A DNA stretch of 64,000 bases from Microbacterium foliorum (GTDB lineage Bacteria; Actinomycetota; Actinomycetes; Actinomycetales; Microbacteriaceae), in assembly GCF_003367705.1 (NCBI RefSeq), contig NZ_CP031425.1, forward strand, positions 1,612,001 through 1,676,000. Reading direction: 5' to 3'. Below, in pieces: positions 45,326-55,493 of the stretch. The notes under the pieces were generated by a model, which was given only the letters and a program-made list of their open reading frames with translations, was not told the DNA's origin and did not search any database. Both the position numbers and the translations under genes were made by a program. Position 1 is the stretch's first letter. Each line of letters begins with the position of its first letter.

Positions 45326-46060
45326 ATGACGAACGACTCCGCGAGCGCATCCACGCCGTCCACCGGACGACGCCGCGGGTTCCTCGTCTTCCTGCGCGAC
45401 GTACTGGTGATCGTGGTCATCGCCGCGCTCGTGTCCTTCGTCGTGAAGACGTTCGTCGTGCGATCGTTCTACATCCCCTCGGCCTCGATGGAGCGCACGC
45501 TCATCGTCGATGACCGCATCCTCGTCGACGAGCTCACCCCGCGCTGGGCGCCCTATGAGCGAGGCGACGTCGTGGTGTTCAAGGACCCGGGCGGATGGCT
45601 CGACGGCCAGCCGCAGACGCCCGCGCAGCCTCCGCTGATGGAGGCCGTCGACTGGGTGCTCACCCTCGTCGGCATCTCGGCCACCGACTCCCAGGACCAC
45701 CTCGTCAAGCGCGTCATCGGTCTTCCCGGCGACCATGTCGTATGCTGCAACGCTCTCGGTCAGATCACGATCAACGGTGCGCCGATCGATGAGCTCAGCT
45801 ATCTCAATCTGCCTGACGGCGACACCGCCGCCTCCAACGAGCCGTTCGACGTCGTCGTCCCGGAGGGCTCCCTCTGGCTCCTCGGAGACAATCGCGACCG
45901 GTCGCGGGATGCCCGTGCGCATCAGGACCTGCCGTCAGGCGGATTCGTGCCGATAGACAACGTGGTCGGCAAGGCGTTCCTCACCACGTGGCCGTTCGAC
46001 CGCCTCGGCCCGATCGACGGACACCACGACATCTTCAACGGCGTTCCGGACCCGGAATGA
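45326..46060 (+). CDS. lepB: Signal peptidase I
   Basis: LepB cleaves signal peptides from exported proteins. The 244-residue membrane protein has one N-terminal membrane anchor (about residues 22-42), the catalytic Ser54 in SASMERTL, Lys128 in HLVKRVIGLPGD, and the closing GDNRDRSRDAR motif. The ATG follows AAGGAA. Its stop overlaps the rnhB start (ATGA), so the two are coupled. Confidence 0.95.
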   Translation: MTNDSASASTPSTGRRRGFLVFLRDVLVIVVIAALVSFVVKTFVVRSFYIPSASMERTLIVDDRILVDELTPRWAPYERGDVVVFKDPGGWLDGQPQTPAQPPLMEAVDWVLTLVGISATDSQDHLVKRVIGLPGDHVVCCNALGQITINGAPIDELSYLNLPDGDTAASNEPFDVVVPEGSLWLLGDNRDRSRDARAHQDLPSGGFVPIDNVVGKAFLTTWPFDRLGPIDGHHDIFNGVPDPE

Positions 46061-46716
46061 GCGCGGTGGCTCCCACGCTGGCTCTCGAGCGTCGCCTGCT
46101 GCGCGAGTGCGAGATCGTGATCTCCCTCGACGAGGTCGGTCGAGGTGCACTCGCGGGCCCGGTCGCGGTGGGGGCGGCGGTGATGGACGCCGCAGGTGCG
46201 CGTCGCCGAGTTCCGGAGGGCCTGCGGGATTCCAAGCTCGTGACCGAGAAGCGACGACCCGATGTCGCCGCGAGGGCGACCGCCTGGGTGCAGGCATCGA
46301 GCGTGGGATGGGCCAGCGCCGCGGAGGTGGACCAGGTCGGCATCATGCGGGCACTGGGACTCGCCGCCTCCCGGGCCGTGCAGAGCGTGCTCGACCAGGG
46401 TGTCGCCGCCGACGGCGCGCTGGTGCTGCTCGACGGCAACCACGACTATCTCTCGGCCGTGCATCCCACGCCGCTGACTGTGCGACCTGTGATCAAGGCG
46501 GACCGCGACTGCGCCTCGGTGTCGGCGGCGTCGGTGATCGCGAAAGTGGCGCGCGACACGTATATGGCGGAGCTCCACGACGGGCATCCCGCCTATCAGT
46601 GGAATCGCAACAAGGGCTACGCGAGCCTGGAGCACCGGGATGCGATCCGGGTGCTCGGGCTGTCTCCGCACCACCGTGCATCCTGGGCCATCGCGGATGC
46701 GCCGACCCTGTTCTGA
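46057..46716 (+). CDS. rnhB: Ribonuclease HII
   Basis: RNase HII removes ribonucleotides from DNA and RNA-DNA hybrids. The 219-residue protein has the catalytic motif SLDEVGRGALAGPV, DGNHDYL, a KADRDCASVSAASVIAKVARD segment and NKGYASLEH. ATG 46057 overlaps the lepB stop by 4 nt. Confidence 0.95.
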   Translation: MSAVAPTLALERRLLRECEIVISLDEVGRGALAGPVAVGAAVMDAAGARRRVPEGLRDSKLVTEKRRPDVAARATAWVQASSVGWASAAEVDQVGIMRALGLAASRAVQSVLDQGVAADGALVLLDGNHDYLSAVHPTPLTVRPVIKADRDCASVSAASVIAKVARDTYMAELHDGHPAYQWNRNKGYASLEHRDAIRVLGLSPHHRASWAIADAPTLF

Positions 46717-46763
46717 GCTGCGGTGCGTCATGGTCGCGCCGCCGACTCTAGGATGGAGTGATC

Positions 46764-47090
46764 ATGGATGAGGAAGCCTTCGACGACTACGACCGCGAGC
46801 TCGAGCTGGCGCTGTTCCGCGAGTACCGCGATGTTGTCGCGCAGTTCCAGTACGTCGTGGAGACCGAGCGACGCTTCTACCTGGCCAACGAGGTCAACGT
46901 GGTGCGTCGTGACACCGAGAACGACTTCTACTTCGAGATCTCGATGAGTGATGTCTGGGTATGGGACATCTACCGGGCCGACCGCTTCGTGAAGGCGGTC
47001 CGCGTGCTCACCTTCAAAGACGTCAACGTCGAGGAGCTGCAGCGTCGCGAGTTCGAGATCCCTCAGGAGCTGTCGCTCGACGGAGAGTGA
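46764..47090 (+). CDS. DUF2469 family protein
   Basis: The 108-residue acidic protein matches the actinobacterial DUF2469 family, found between rnhB and yraN: YDRELELALFREYRDVVAQFQYVVETERRFYLANEV and YFEISMSDVWVWDIYR. Function is unknown. ATG 46764 is chosen; a GTG at 46758 is possible. TAGGAT (46749-46754) nearby may be its -10. Confidence 0.92.
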   Translation: MDEEAFDDYDRELELALFREYRDVVAQFQYVVETERRFYLANEVNVVRRDTENDFYFEISMSDVWVWDIYRADRFVKAVRVLTFKDVNVEELQRREFEIPQELSLDGE

Positions 47091-47192
47091 TCTCTCCTCC
47101 CCGACGCAGCTCGACGACGGGTTATCCTCAGCGGTCGGCGGATCGACTGATCGGGCGCATGGCCGGAGGCGTGCGCACGCGACGCTGTCCTC

Positions 47193-47552
47193 ATGGCAGC
47201 GAAAGACGAACTCGGCAGAGACGGTGAACAGCGAGCGGTCCGTCATCTGACGGAAGCCGGCTACGAGGTGGTCGACCGCAACTGGCGGTGTCCACAGGGA
47301 GAGATCGACATCGTCGCGGTGCACGGCGATGTCCTCGCGATCGTCGAGGTGAAGACACGGCGGACAGTCGGCTTCGGGCATCCGCTCGAAGCGATCGATG
47401 CCCGCAAGGCGCGCAGGCTGTGGCAACTGGCGCACGCTTGGGCTGCTGCGCATCCCGAGACGTCACGGGGCCGCACGATACGTGTCGAGGCGATCGGCAT
47501 CGTCGGCGATCCTGCTGACGGAACGGTCGAGCACCTCGAGGATGTGTCATGA
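47193..47552 (+). CDS. yraN: UPF0102 family protein YraN
   Basis: The 119-residue protein has the endonuclease-like core QGEIDIVAVHGDVLAIVEVKTRR typical of YraN, which resembles Holliday-junction resolvase folds. Its activity is not settled. It overlaps comM by 4 nt (ATGA) and heads the yraN-comM-dprA unit. Confidence 0.92.
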   Translation: MAAKDELGRDGEQRAVRHLTEAGYEVVDRNWRCPQGEIDIVAVHGDVLAIVEVKTRRTVGFGHPLEAIDARKARRLWQLAHAWAAAHPETSRGRTIRVEAIGIVGDPADGTVEHLEDVS

Positions 47553-49078
47553 CGACGGCCCGCACGTGGGCTGTCGCTCTCACCGGAGTGGACGGACATC
47601 TCGTCGAGGTCGAGGCCGACCTCTCGAATCAGACCCCCGACTTCAAGATCATCGGCCTGCCCGACAAGTCGTTGGCCGAGGCCGTCCAGCGCGTGCACAA
47701 CGCGTGCAAGAACTCCGCTCTGGATCTGCCGCGGCGGCGTCTGACCGTGAACCTGTCCCCGGCGAGCCTGCCGAAGCAGGGGTCGGGATTCGACCTGAGC
47801 ATCGCAGTGTCCGCGCTGGCTGCGGGCGGAGCGATCTCGACGCGCGCGATCGCAGGAACCGTGCACCTCGGTGAACTCGGGCTCGACGGTCGGCTGCGCC
47901 CCGTGCCCGGTGTGCTGCCCGCGGTCTTCGCGGCCGCGCGCGCCGGGTTCGACACGGTGATCGTGCCCCGCGGCAACGAGGCCGAGGCTCGTCTCGTCCC
48001 CGGGGTGGAGGTGCGCTCCGCCAGCACTCTGTCGGAGGTCGCCGTCTGGCATGGGGCCGACATCGAGGTTCAGGACGCGGACCCCGTGCCCTCGTCCGCT
48101 CCCGCGATCGAGGAGATGCCAGATCTCGACCTCGCCGACGTGGTGGGACAGGAAGATGCGGTGAACGCTCTGGTCGCTGCCGCGGCCGGAGGACATCATC
48201 TGCTCCTCAGCGGGCCGCCCGGAGCAGGAAAGACGATGATGGCCCGCAGGCTCCCGGGCATCCTGCCTGCGCTTTCCGAGGACGAGTCGTTGGAGGTCGC
48301 CTCGATCCGTTCTCTCTCCGGTGAATCCGTGCGGAGCCTCACCGTCATGCCTCCTCTCGAGGCGCCGCACCACAGCGCCTCCGTGGCAGCCCTGGTCGGC
48401 GGAGGGTCGAAAGTGGTGAGACCTGGGGCGATCTCGCGAGCGCACAGAGGCGTGCTCTTCCTCGACGAGGCCGCGGAGTTCTCGAGGGTCGCGCTCGACG
48501 CGCTGAGGCAGCCGCTCGAGACCGGGTCGATCGAAGTCAGTCGGTCCGGCATGACTGCGCTGTTCCCCGCCCGGTTCCAACTGGTCATGGCGCTGAATCC
48601 GTGTCCTTGCGGCAATTACGGCGTGCGAGGTGCCGAGTGTCTCTGTCCCTCGCTCGCGATCCGCCGCTATGCGACGAGACTGTCGGGTCCGCTTCGGGAT
48701 CGCATCGACATCGAACTGCGCGTCGCGCGTGTGTCCGCGAGCCGCGCGATGACCGGCGATCAGGCGGCGCTGACCAGCGAGGTCGCCAGAAGTCGGGTTC
48801 TGCGGGCTCGGGAGTGTGCAGCAGAGCGATGGCGCGGGACACCGTGGCGACGCAACGGCGATGTGCCGGGCGCCCGGCTTCGACAGCCCGACCTCAGGAT
48901 CCCGGCGGCCGCACGGGCTCCGCTCGACCGCGCGTTGGAGCGTGGCACGCTCACGCTGCGCGGCTACGACCGCGTGCTGAGGCTGGCATGGACGATGGCC
49001 GACCTCGAGGGTGTGGCCCGACCGGGGCCGGACGAGGTCGGACGCGCACTGTATCTGAAGCGGGGGTTCGCATCATGA
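47549..49078 (+). CDS. comM: YifB/ComM family Mg-chelatase-like AAA+ ATPase
   Basis: The 509-residue protein has an N-terminal Lon-protease-like domain (about residues 20-140), Walker A GPPGAGKT near 222, Walker B VLFLDEAAEF, the CPCGNYG zinc-like motif and a C-terminal Mg-chelatase region. ComM promotes branch migration in natural transformation in some bacteria; in Actinobacteria its role is uncertain. It overlaps yraN and dprA by 4 nt each. Confidence 0.93.
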   Translation: MTTARTWAVALTGVDGHLVEVEADLSNQTPDFKIIGLPDKSLAEAVQRVHNACKNSALDLPRRRLTVNLSPASLPKQGSGFDLSIAVSALAAGGAISTRAIAGTVHLGELGLDGRLRPVPGVLPAVFAAARAGFDTVIVPRGNEAEARLVPGVEVRSASTLSEVAVWHGADIEVQDADPVPSSAPAIEEMPDLDLADVVGQEDAVNALVAAAAGGHHLLLSGPPGAGKTMMARRLPGILPALSEDESLEVASIRSLSGESVRSLTVMPPLEAPHHSASVAALVGGGSKVVRPGAISRAHRGVLFLDEAAEFSRVALDALRQPLETGSIEVSRSGMTALFPARFQLVMALNPCPCGNYGVRGAECLCPSLAIRRYATRLSGPLRDRIDIELRVARVSASRAMTGDQAALTSEVARSRVLRARECAAERWRGTPWRRNGDVPGARLRQPDLRIPAAARAPLDRALERGTLTLRGYDRVLRLAWTMADLEGVARPGPDEVGRALYLKRGFAS

Positions 49079-50259
49079 TCGACGAACTGCGCAGCGACGG
49101 GGAACTCGTCTCGGCGATGGCGGCGGTCCGCAGCGCGGCGGGCGATCTCGAGGCGCTGGCCAGGGTCGCGTGGTCCGTCGTCGCAGAACCGGGTGACGGT
49201 GTCGCGGGCGCGCTGGTTCAGGCATTGGGCGCGTCGGAGGCCCTCAGAGTCGCTCTCGATGACGGTGTCGGTCCGGTCCCCGGGCGGGGCAGGGCGGAGC
49301 TGGCCGAGGGGCGGGCACGATGGCGGGTGCGTGCAGAGGTCCGAGCGGTCGCCGCCGCTGTCCGCGCCGCGGGCGATGTGCAGGCGCGACTGCTGATACC
49401 CGGCGATCCCGAGTGGCCGCACGCGGTCGACGATCTCGGTGCGCATGCGCCGATGGTGCTCTGGGTGCGCGGCGATGCATCGCTGCTCTCCGCCGCGCCA
49501 CGCGTGGCGATCGTCGGAGCACGCGCCGCGAGCGGATACGGGGAGATGCTGGCGGGCGACTTCGCCGGGGAGCTCGCCGCCTCGGGCGCGGTCATCGTCT
49601 CCGGGGGAGCGTACGGGATCGACGGTGCCGCGCATCGTGCCGCCCTCGGCGTAGAGGGCCGCACGATCGCGTTCCTCGCCGGTGGAGTCGATCGCGCCTA
49701 TCCGCAGGGGCATCGTCAGCTGCTCCAGCGCATCGTCGCGACCGGTGCCGTGGTGAGCGAGGTCCCCTGCGGCACGGCACCGACGAAGTGGCGCTTCCTC
49801 GCGCGCAATCGCCTGATCGCCGCGCTGGCCGACGCGACCGTCGTCGTCGAGGCGGGGTGGCGCAGCGGCTCGCTCAACACTGCCGGGCATGCGGCGGCAC
49901 TGGGGCGTCCGCTGGGTGCCGTGCCGGGACCGGTGACCTCCGCGGCATCGGCGGGGTGCCACCGGCTGCTCCGTGAATACGATGCGAGATGCGTGACCAC
50001 CTCCGAGGAGATCCGGGAGCTGTGGGGCATCTCGGGGTACGTGGAGGGTTCCGCGCAGGAGGGCCCGGGTGTCGACCCCGAGCGACGGCGTCTGCGGGAT
50101 GCGCTGGGAGTGCGCACGCCGTCGACGGTCACCGAGTTGGCCCGCCGGTCGGGTCTGGCGCCCACGCGCGTGAGCGCGCTGCTCGGGCTCCTCGAACTGG
50201 AGGGCGACGCCCGTCGCGCCGACGGCGGCTGGTTGAGTGGGCACAGTGATCGACGATGA
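49075..50259 (+). CDS. dprA: DNA-processing protein DprA
   Basis: DprA loads RecA onto incoming single-stranded DNA. The 394-residue protein has the Rossmann-like core VAIVGARAASGYG, SGGAYGIDGAAHRAAL, GGVDRAYPQGH and RFLARNRLIAALADATVVVEAG, then a C-terminal winged-helix domain (about 330-390). The N-terminal 120 residues are variable. ATG 49075 overlaps comM by 4 nt. A 36-bp palindrome follows the stop. Confidence 0.94.
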   Translation: MIDELRSDGELVSAMAAVRSAAGDLEALARVAWSVVAEPGDGVAGALVQALGASEALRVALDDGVGPVPGRGRAELAEGRARWRVRAEVRAVAAAVRAAGDVQARLLIPGDPEWPHAVDDLGAHAPMVLWVRGDASLLSAAPRVAIVGARAASGYGEMLAGDFAGELAASGAVIVSGGAYGIDGAAHRAALGVEGRTIAFLAGGVDRAYPQGHRQLLQRIVATGAVVSEVPCGTAPTKWRFLARNRLIAALADATVVVEAGWRSGSLNTAGHAAALGRPLGAVPGPVTSAASAGCHRLLREYDARCVTTSEEIRELWGISGYVEGSAQEGPGVDPERRRLRDALGVRTPSTVTELARRSGLAPTRVSALLGLLELEGDARRADGGWLSGHSDRR

Positions 50260-50267
50260 GCCGTAGG

Positions 50268-50303
50268 CCGCCCGCCGGGCCCACCGGTGGGCCCGGCGGG
50301 CGG
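50268..50303. terminator. 36-bp perfect palindrome after dprA
   Basis: CCGCCCGCCGGGCCCACC is directly followed by its reverse complement, 8 nt after the dprA stop. In RNA it gives a stem of about 16 bp. There is no T-run. It likely ends the yraN-comM-dprA transcript. Confidence 0.65.
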
Positions 50304-50335
50304 GGGAGCTCCGACGGGCGGGGAAGCGCCAGTGG

Positions 50336-50365
50336 CGGGAAGCTCCGGCCGGGGAAGCTCCGGCC
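50336..50365. repeat. Two 15-nt tandem repeats before xerC
   Basis: A GGGAAGCTCCGGCC-based 15-nt unit occurs twice in a row (50336-50350 and 50351-50365), with a related GGGGAAGCGCC just upstream. Function unknown. Confidence 0.7.
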
Positions 50366-50424
50366 GGGGATGGCCGGCGGCGCGGCTGACGTCGGGGCGG
50401 CGCACGGTCCGGCAAGCTGGAGGT

Positions 50425-51327
50425 ATGGAGTTCCCGGCGGCAGTGGACGCCTTCGCCGACCATCTCGAGCGGGTGCGTCGGCTGTCCTCGGCGACCGTGC
50501 GTGCGTACAGGTCCGACCTTCGCGACCTCGGCGCGTCCTCGTCCGGTCTCTCTCTGGAGCAGATCACGCTGGACACGCTGCGGGACTGGCTGTGGGAGGC
50601 CACGCAGCGGGGAGACGCCCGCTCGACTCTCTCCCGTCGCGCCGCTGCCGCGCGGTCCTTCTTCAGCTGGGCGGTGGAGCAGGAACTCCTCACGCACGAC
50701 CCGAGCCTGCGTCTGGTCGCACCCAAGCGCGGGAGGACGCTGCCGACCGTCGCCTCGAAAGACGCCATGACGGCCCTCCTCGACACACAGCGGCAGGCGG
50801 CGGAATCCGGCGAACCGACGGCGCTTCGCGACCACGGTGTCCTCGAGCTTCTCTACGGTGCGGGCATCCGCGTCTCGGAGCTGTGCGGCCTGGACGTCGA
50901 CGACCTGGACCTCGATCGCGGCACTGCCCGGGTGATGGGAAAGGGGGCCAAGGAGCGTGTCGTCCCGTTCGGGGTGCCCGCGCGGGATGCCATCGGCACG
51001 TATCTCACCCGCGGTCGCCCCGCGCTTCTCGCCCGAGCGGCGCATCCGTCCGCTGCGCTGTTCCTGGGAACTCGTGGGGGCCGCATCGGACCTCGCGCCG
51101 TCTACACCCTGGTCGCCGAGGTGCTCGCCCCTTTCGTCGGGGCCGACACGGTCGGACCGCACGCGCTGCGGCACACGGCGGCCACGCACCTGCTCGACGG
51201 CGGTGCCGACCTGCGCGCCGTCCAGGAGATCCTCGGGCACGCGAGCCTCGGGACCACGCAGATCTACACGCACGTCTCGGCGGAGCGACTCACCGCCACG
51301 TACCGTCTGGCGCACCCCCGCGCGTGA
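50425..51327 (+). CDS. xerC: Tyrosine recombinase XerC
   Basis: XerC with XerD resolves chromosome dimers at dif. The 300-residue protein has an N-terminal SAM-like core-binding domain (about 1-95) and the catalytic residues Arg149, His246, Arg249, His272 and Tyr281. The chromosomal position between dprA and rpsB and the normal length argue for housekeeping XerC rather than a phage integrase. ATG 50425 follows CTGGAGGT; an in-frame ATG at 50287 would add a low-complexity tail read from repeats. Confidence 0.92.
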   Translation: MEFPAAVDAFADHLERVRRLSSATVRAYRSDLRDLGASSSGLSLEQITLDTLRDWLWEATQRGDARSTLSRRAAAARSFFSWAVEQELLTHDPSLRLVAPKRGRTLPTVASKDAMTALLDTQRQAAESGEPTALRDHGVLELLYGAGIRVSELCGLDVDDLDLDRGTARVMGKGAKERVVPFGVPARDAIGTYLTRGRPALLARAAHPSAALFLGTRGGRIGPRAVYTLVAEVLAPFVGADTVGPHALRHTAATHLLDGGADLRAVQEILGHASLGTTQIYTHVSAERLTATYRLAHPRA

Positions 51328-51364
51328 CCCGACGGGTCAAGACATACGGGTGATGACCTACAGG

Positions 51365-51937
51365 TCACGACCCGTCGCAGCAGGGGAGGAGCACTGCTCT
51401 CGCTGCAGGCTCGAACAGGAGCAGCGGATCGATGTACACCCCGTGCAGTCTGACTCCGAGGTGCACCGTGTCTGCCGCGGCATGTCCGCCGACAGCGACG
51501 GTCCCGATCACCTCGCCGGCCGCCACCGTGTCGCCGGGCTCCCATGTCGAGATCAGAGGTTCGAATGTGGACACATACCCTCCGGGATGCTCGATGGTGA
51601 GCAGCGGCCTGTCGACGACAGTCCCGCGGAAGGCGACCCGACCCTCCGCCGGCGCGGTGACCTCCGCACCGATCGCCGACATCACGTCGATGCCACGGTG
51701 CCCTGCGCCGTACTCGTGGGCGGGTGCCCGATAGGGCGACGTCACTTCGCGAGGCCCCTCGAGCGGCCAGTGCCATCGGGGGTGGACAGCGTCGGGAACC
51801 GGATCCGCGCTCACGGCGATGCCGCTCGCCGGCGTCGCCGGCATCTCAGACGCGTCCGCGCGACCGCCCAGAGCGACGAGAAGCATGACGAGCGCGAGGG
51901 CGACGACGGGTGCGCGCGGGGGCAGGTGGGTTCGCAT
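51365..51937 (-). CDS. Secreted M23 family peptidase (LytM domain)
   Basis: The 190-residue protein has a signal peptide (about residues 1-29, ending RADASEM) and an M23 domain with the metal-binding GHRGIDV motif and a C-terminal HLGVRLHG in place of the usual HXH, a pattern common in Actinobacteria. It may cut peptidoglycan cross-bridges or regulate an amidase. It is convergent with xerC. Its ATG stands 6 nt after CAGGAT on the minus strand. Confidence 0.85.
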   Translation of the reverse strand: MRTHLPPRAPVVALALVMLLVALGGRADASEMPATPASGIAVSADPVPDAVHPRWHWPLEGPREVTSPYRAPAHEYGAGHRGIDVMSAIGAEVTAPAEGRVAFRGTVVDRPLLTIEHPGGYVSTFEPLISTWEPGDTVAAGEVIGTVAVGGHAAADTVHLGVRLHGVYIDPLLLFEPAARAVLLPCCDGS

Positions 51938-52246
51938 CGGATCATCCTGTGCGCTCCCGTCTGCTCGCGCCTCGCGTCACCCGTGATCTGCCCGGCAGGT
52001 GTGCGCCACACGGTCGAGATGCGTTCGGTGCAGAGCGGGTGTGCGAGCCGCGCGTCCTGTATGCTGGAGGAGCACCTCGATCTCGAGGTGACTACGCGTG
52101 CCCACAGCGACTTCGGTCGTGGCATCCACTCCCACAGGTCTCGCCTCACGGCGGGCGGGTGTGCGCCGGGTACCAGGGAGTTCGATCGTTCCGATCGACT
52201 TGACAACCTCAACGACGCAGAACCGCGTCAGAACAAGGAGACGACC
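51938..52246. promoter_or_regulatory. Divergent M23/rpsB control region and rpsB leader
   Basis: This 309-nt gap contains the M23 -10 hexamer (CAGGAT, minus strand, 51944-51949) and an rpsB -10 TATGCT at 52060-52065. The rpsB transcript would start near 52072 and open at once with the hairpin CACCTCGA/TCGAGGTG (52073-52090), then run about 155 nt to a good AAGGAG before rpsB. A translational operator for S2 is plausible. No further ORF is convincing. Confidence 0.55.
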
Positions 52247-53188
52247 ATGGCTGTGGTCACCATCCGCCAGCTGCTCGACAGCGGCGTGCACTTCGGACAC
52301 CAGACCCGTCGGTGGAACCCGAAGGTGAAGCGCTTCATCCTCACCGAGCGCAGCGGAATCCACATCATCGACCTGCAGCAGTCCCTCGGCTACATCGACA
52401 AGGCCTACGACTTCGTCAAGGAGACCGTCGCCCACGGCGGCACGATCCTCTTCGTCGGCACCAAGAAGCAGGCGCAGGAGATCCTCGCAGAGCAGGCGAC
52501 CCGCGTCGGCCAGCCCTTCGTGAACCAGCGCTGGCTCGGTGGCCTCCTCACCAACTTCCAGACGATCTCCAAGCGACTCGCTCGCATGAAGGAGCTCGAG
52601 GAGCTCGACTACGAGACCCCTGCGAACAGCGGTTTCACGAAGAAGGAGCTCCTGCTCAAGAAGCGTGAGCTCGACAAGCTGCACAAGTCGCTCGGCGGAA
52701 TCCGCAACCTCACGAAGACGCCGTCGGCCATCTGGGTCGTCGACGCCAAGCGCGAGCACCTCGCGATCGATGAGGCCAAGAAGCTCGGCATCCCCGTGAT
52801 CGGAATCCTCGACACGAACGCCGACCCCGACGACTTCCAGTACCCGATCCCCGGCAACGACGACGCGATCCGCTCCGTCTCGCTGCTCACCCGCATCATC
52901 GCGGACGCGGCCGCCGAGGGCCTGCAGCAGAAGCACAACCCCGAGACGGGCGACGCCGAGCCGCTCGCCGACTGGGAGAAGGAGCTTCTCGAGACTCCCG
53001 TCCAGGAGTCCGCGGACGCCGCGACCGTCGAGACCGCCGCCGATGAGGCTGCTGTCGTCGAGACGCCGGCCGACGACAAGACCGCCGCCGACGCGGCCGG
53101 TGCAGAGGCACACGACGAGGCGATCGCCGCCGCTTCCGGTGAGGAGACCTCCGAGGTCGCCGCCGCCGAGGCCGCAGACGCCAAGTAA
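52247..53188 (+). CDS. rpsB: 30S ribosomal protein S2
   Basis: The 313-residue protein has the S2 motifs [30 protein letters not shown] and [19 protein letters not shown], followed by a long Ala/Glu-rich C-terminal tail (about residues 255-313) seen in Actinobacteria. AAGGAG precedes the ATG. It is followed by tsf. Confidence 0.97.
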   Translation: MAVVTIRQLLDSGVHFGHQTRRWNPKVKRFILTERSGIHIIDLQQSLGYIDKAYDFVKETVAHGGTILFVGTKKQAQEILAEQATRVGQPFVNQRWLGGLLTNFQTISKRLARMKELEELDYETPANSGFTKKELLLKKRELDKLHKSLGGIRNLTKTPSAIWVVDAKREHLAIDEAKKLGIPVIGILDTNADPDDFQYPIPGNDDAIRSVSLLTRIIADAAAEGLQQKHNPETGDAEPLADWEKELLETPVQESADAATVETAADEAAVVETPADDKTAADAAGAEAHDEAIAAASGEETSEVAAAEAADAK

Positions 53189-53231
53189 TTCCGCGACCAC
53201 CACACATTTACGAAGCAAGGAGCCACCACAC

Positions 53232-54059
53232 ATGGCCAACTTCACCATCGCTGACCTCAAGGCGCTGCGTGAGCAGCTCGGAACCGGAATGGTCGACACC
53301 AAGAAGGCGCTCGAGGAGGCTGACGGAGACGTCGAGAAGGCCACCGAGATCCTGCGTCTCAAGGGTGCCAAGGGCAACGCGAAGCGTGCCGACCGCTCCA
53401 CGAGCGAGGGACTCGTCGTCGCTCGCGAGCAGGATGGCGCCGTGACGCTCATCGAGCTCGCCTGCGAGACCGACTTCGTCGCGAAGAACGAGCGATTCAT
53501 CACGCTCGCCGAGAAGGTCGCGGATGCTGTCGCCGCCGTCAAGGCCGATTCGGTCGAGGCGGCTCTCGCCGCGCCCGCCGGCGACAAGAACGTCGAGCAG
53601 GTCATCTCGGAAGAGGCCGCGATCATCGGCGAGAAGGTCGAGCTGCGCCGCGTGCGCACGATCTCCGGCGACCACGTCGAGGTCTACCTGCACCGCACCA
53701 GCAAGGACCTGCCGCCGCAGATCGGCGTCGTCGTCGCCTACTCGGGTGACGATGCCGAGACCGCTCGCAGCATCGCCCAGCACATCTCGTTCGCGAACCC
53801 GTCGTACCTGTCCCGCGAGGACGTCCCGGCAGACGCCGTGGAGAAGGAGCGCGTGATCGTCACCGAGATCTCCCGCAACGAGGGCAAGCCGGAAGCGGCT
53901 CTGCCCAAGATCGTCGAGGGCCGTGTCTCCGCGTTCATCAAGCAGGTCGCCCTGCTCGAGCAGGACTACGCGAAGGACAACAAGCTCTCTGTCGCCCAGG
54001 TGGCGAAGGACGCCGGTATCACCGTGACGGACTTCGCGCGCTTCAAGGTCGGCGCGTAG
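53232..54059 (+). CDS. tsf: Elongation factor Ts
   Basis: EF-Ts recycles EF-Tu by nucleotide exchange. The 275-residue protein has the N-terminal UBA-like [22 protein letters not shown], the [12 protein letters not shown] signature and the conserved [24 protein letters not shown] precedes the ATG. It forms the rpsB-tsf unit, ended by a strong hairpin. Confidence 0.97.
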   Translation: MANFTIADLKALREQLGTGMVDTKKALEEADGDVEKATEILRLKGAKGNAKRADRSTSEGLVVAREQDGAVTLIELACETDFVAKNERFITLAEKVADAVAAVKADSVEAALAAPAGDKNVEQVISEEAAIIGEKVELRRVRTISGDHVEVYLHRTSKDLPPQIGVVVAYSGDDAETARSIAQHISFANPSYLSREDVPADAVEKERVIVTEISRNEGKPEAALPKIVEGRVSAFIKQVALLEQDYAKDNKLSVAQVAKDAGITVTDFARFKVGA

Positions 54060-54066
54060 CAGAGTC

Positions 54067-54101
54067 GAAGGGGTTCGGATCAACGAGATCCGAACCCCTT
54101 C
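54067..54101 (+). terminator. Terminator after tsf
   Basis: GAAGGGGTTCGGATC (54067-54081) and GATCCGAACCCCTTC (54087-54101) form a 15-bp perfect stem with a 5-nt loop, followed by TTCAT. Confidence 0.85.
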
Positions 54102-54119
54102 TTCATGCCCACAAGGCAC

Positions 54120-54125
54120 TATCTT
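54120..54125 (+). promoter_or_regulatory. -10 hexamer of pyrH
   Basis: TATCTT would start pyrH transcription about 20 nt before its ATG, after the tsf terminator. Confidence 0.4.
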
Positions 54126-54150
54126 GAATCGGGACGAGAGGAACACCCCC

Positions 54151-54867
54151 ATGACCGAAGGCACTGGACGCCGTCGTGTACTTCTGAAGCTCTCCGGCGA
54201 GGCGTTCGGCGCCGGCCAGCTGGGCGTCAACCCCGACATCGTCAGCCAGATCGCTCGCGACATCGCCGCGGCGGTCGATCGCGTCGAGATCGCGATCGTC
54301 GTCGGTGGCGGCAACTTCTTCCGCGGAGCCGAGCTCAGCCAGCGCGGCATGGATCGCGGCCGTGCCGACTACATGGGCATGCTCGGGACCGTGATGAACG
54401 CGCTCGCGCTGCAGGACTTCCTCGAGCAGGCCGGCGCGCCGACGCGCGTGCAGTCCGCCATCTCGATGACCCAGGTCGCCGAGCCCTACATCCCTCTGCG
54501 CGCCGAGCGCCACATGGAGAAGGGACGCGTCGTGATCTTCGGCGCAGGAGCGGGACTTCCTTACTTCTCCACAGACACCGTCGCCGCGCAGCGTGCTCTC
54601 GAGATCGGTGCGCAGGAGGTCCTCGTCGCCAAGAACGGCGTAGACGCGATCTATACGGCGGATCCCAACAAGCATGCGGATGCCGAGCGCATCGAACGGG
54701 TCACCTACCGTGACGCCCTGCAGCGTGGTCTGAAGGTCGTCGACTCGACCGCGTTCAGCCTGTGCATGGACAACAACATGGACATGCGCGTCTTCGGCAT
54801 GGAGCCTGCGGGCAACGTCACGCGCGCACTGCTCGGAGAGCCCATCGGAACTCTCGTCACGTCCTGA
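54151..54867 (+). CDS. pyrH: UMP kinase
   Basis: PyrH phosphorylates UMP to UDP and is regulated by nucleotides as a hexamer. The 238-residue protein has [41 protein letters not shown] and [15 protein letters not shown] 54151 gives the usual length and follows GAGAGG; the frame is open to 54124. Confidence 0.96.
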   Translation: MTEGTGRRRVLLKLSGEAFGAGQLGVNPDIVSQIARDIAAAVDRVEIAIVVGGGNFFRGAELSQRGMDRGRADYMGMLGTVMNALALQDFLEQAGAPTRVQSAISMTQVAEPYIPLRAERHMEKGRVVIFGAGAGLPYFSTDTVAAQRALEIGAQEVLVAKNGVDAIYTADPNKHADAERIERVTYRDALQRGLKVVDSTAFSLCMDNNMDMRVFGMEPAGNVTRALLGEPIGTLVTS

Positions 54868-54933
54868 GTGCCTGCGGATGCCCGGCGTCCGCGACCGATA
54901 GAATTTCAGAACACCCCGACGATAGGAGTCACC

Positions 54934-55488
54934 GTGATCGCGGATGTCCTCGCTGAAACCACCTCCCGTATGGCGCGCGCCGTCGAGGCCGCCAAGGAGG
55001 ACTTCTCCACGGTCCGCACCGGCCGCGCCAACCCGCAGCTCTTCCAGAAGGTGCTCATCGACTACTACGGGACGCCGACTCCGCTCTCGCAGCTCGCCTC
55101 TCTGGCGAACCAGGAGGCGCGCACGCTCATCATCACGCCGTACGACAAGTCGGCGTTGAAGAGCATCGAGCAGGCGATCCGCGACATGCCCAACCTCGGC
55201 GCGAACCCGACGAACGACGGCAACCTCGTGCGCGTGACCATGCCCGAGCTCACTGCCGATCGCCGCAAGGAGTATGTCAAGCTCGTGAAGTCCAAGGGTG
55301 AGGACGCGAAGGTCCACGTCCGCGGCATCCGTCGCAAGGCGAAGGACGAGCTCGACGCCCTCAAGAGCGAACTCGGCGAAGACGAGATCGCTCGGGGGGA
55401 GAAGGAGCTCGACGTCCTCACGCGCCAGCACGTCGACCTGATCGACGACGCACTCAAGCGCAAAGAGGCTGAGCTTCTCGAGGTGTAG
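54934..55488 (+). CDS. frr: Ribosome recycling factor
   Basis: RRF splits the post-termination ribosome with EF-G. The 184-residue protein has the [25 protein letters not shown] segment and a long helical C-terminal arm. The GTG at 54934 follows AGGAG and gives the family length; a codon at 54868 directly after pyrH would add 22 unrelated residues. TAGAAT at 54899-54904 is a possible extra -10. Confidence 0.96.
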   Translation: MIADVLAETTSRMARAVEAAKEDFSTVRTGRANPQLFQKVLIDYYGTPTPLSQLASLANQEARTLIITPYDKSALKSIEQAIRDMPNLGANPTNDGNLVRVTMPELTADRRKEYVKLVKSKGEDAKVHVRGIRRKAKDELDALKSELGEDEIARGEKELDVLTRQHVDLIDDALKRKEAELLEV

Positions 55489-55493
55489 GCGGC

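Noticed and set aside
50425..51327. Phage or island integrase
   Set aside because: Length, flanking housekeeping genes and the absence of attachment repeats or phage genes fit chromosomal XerC.
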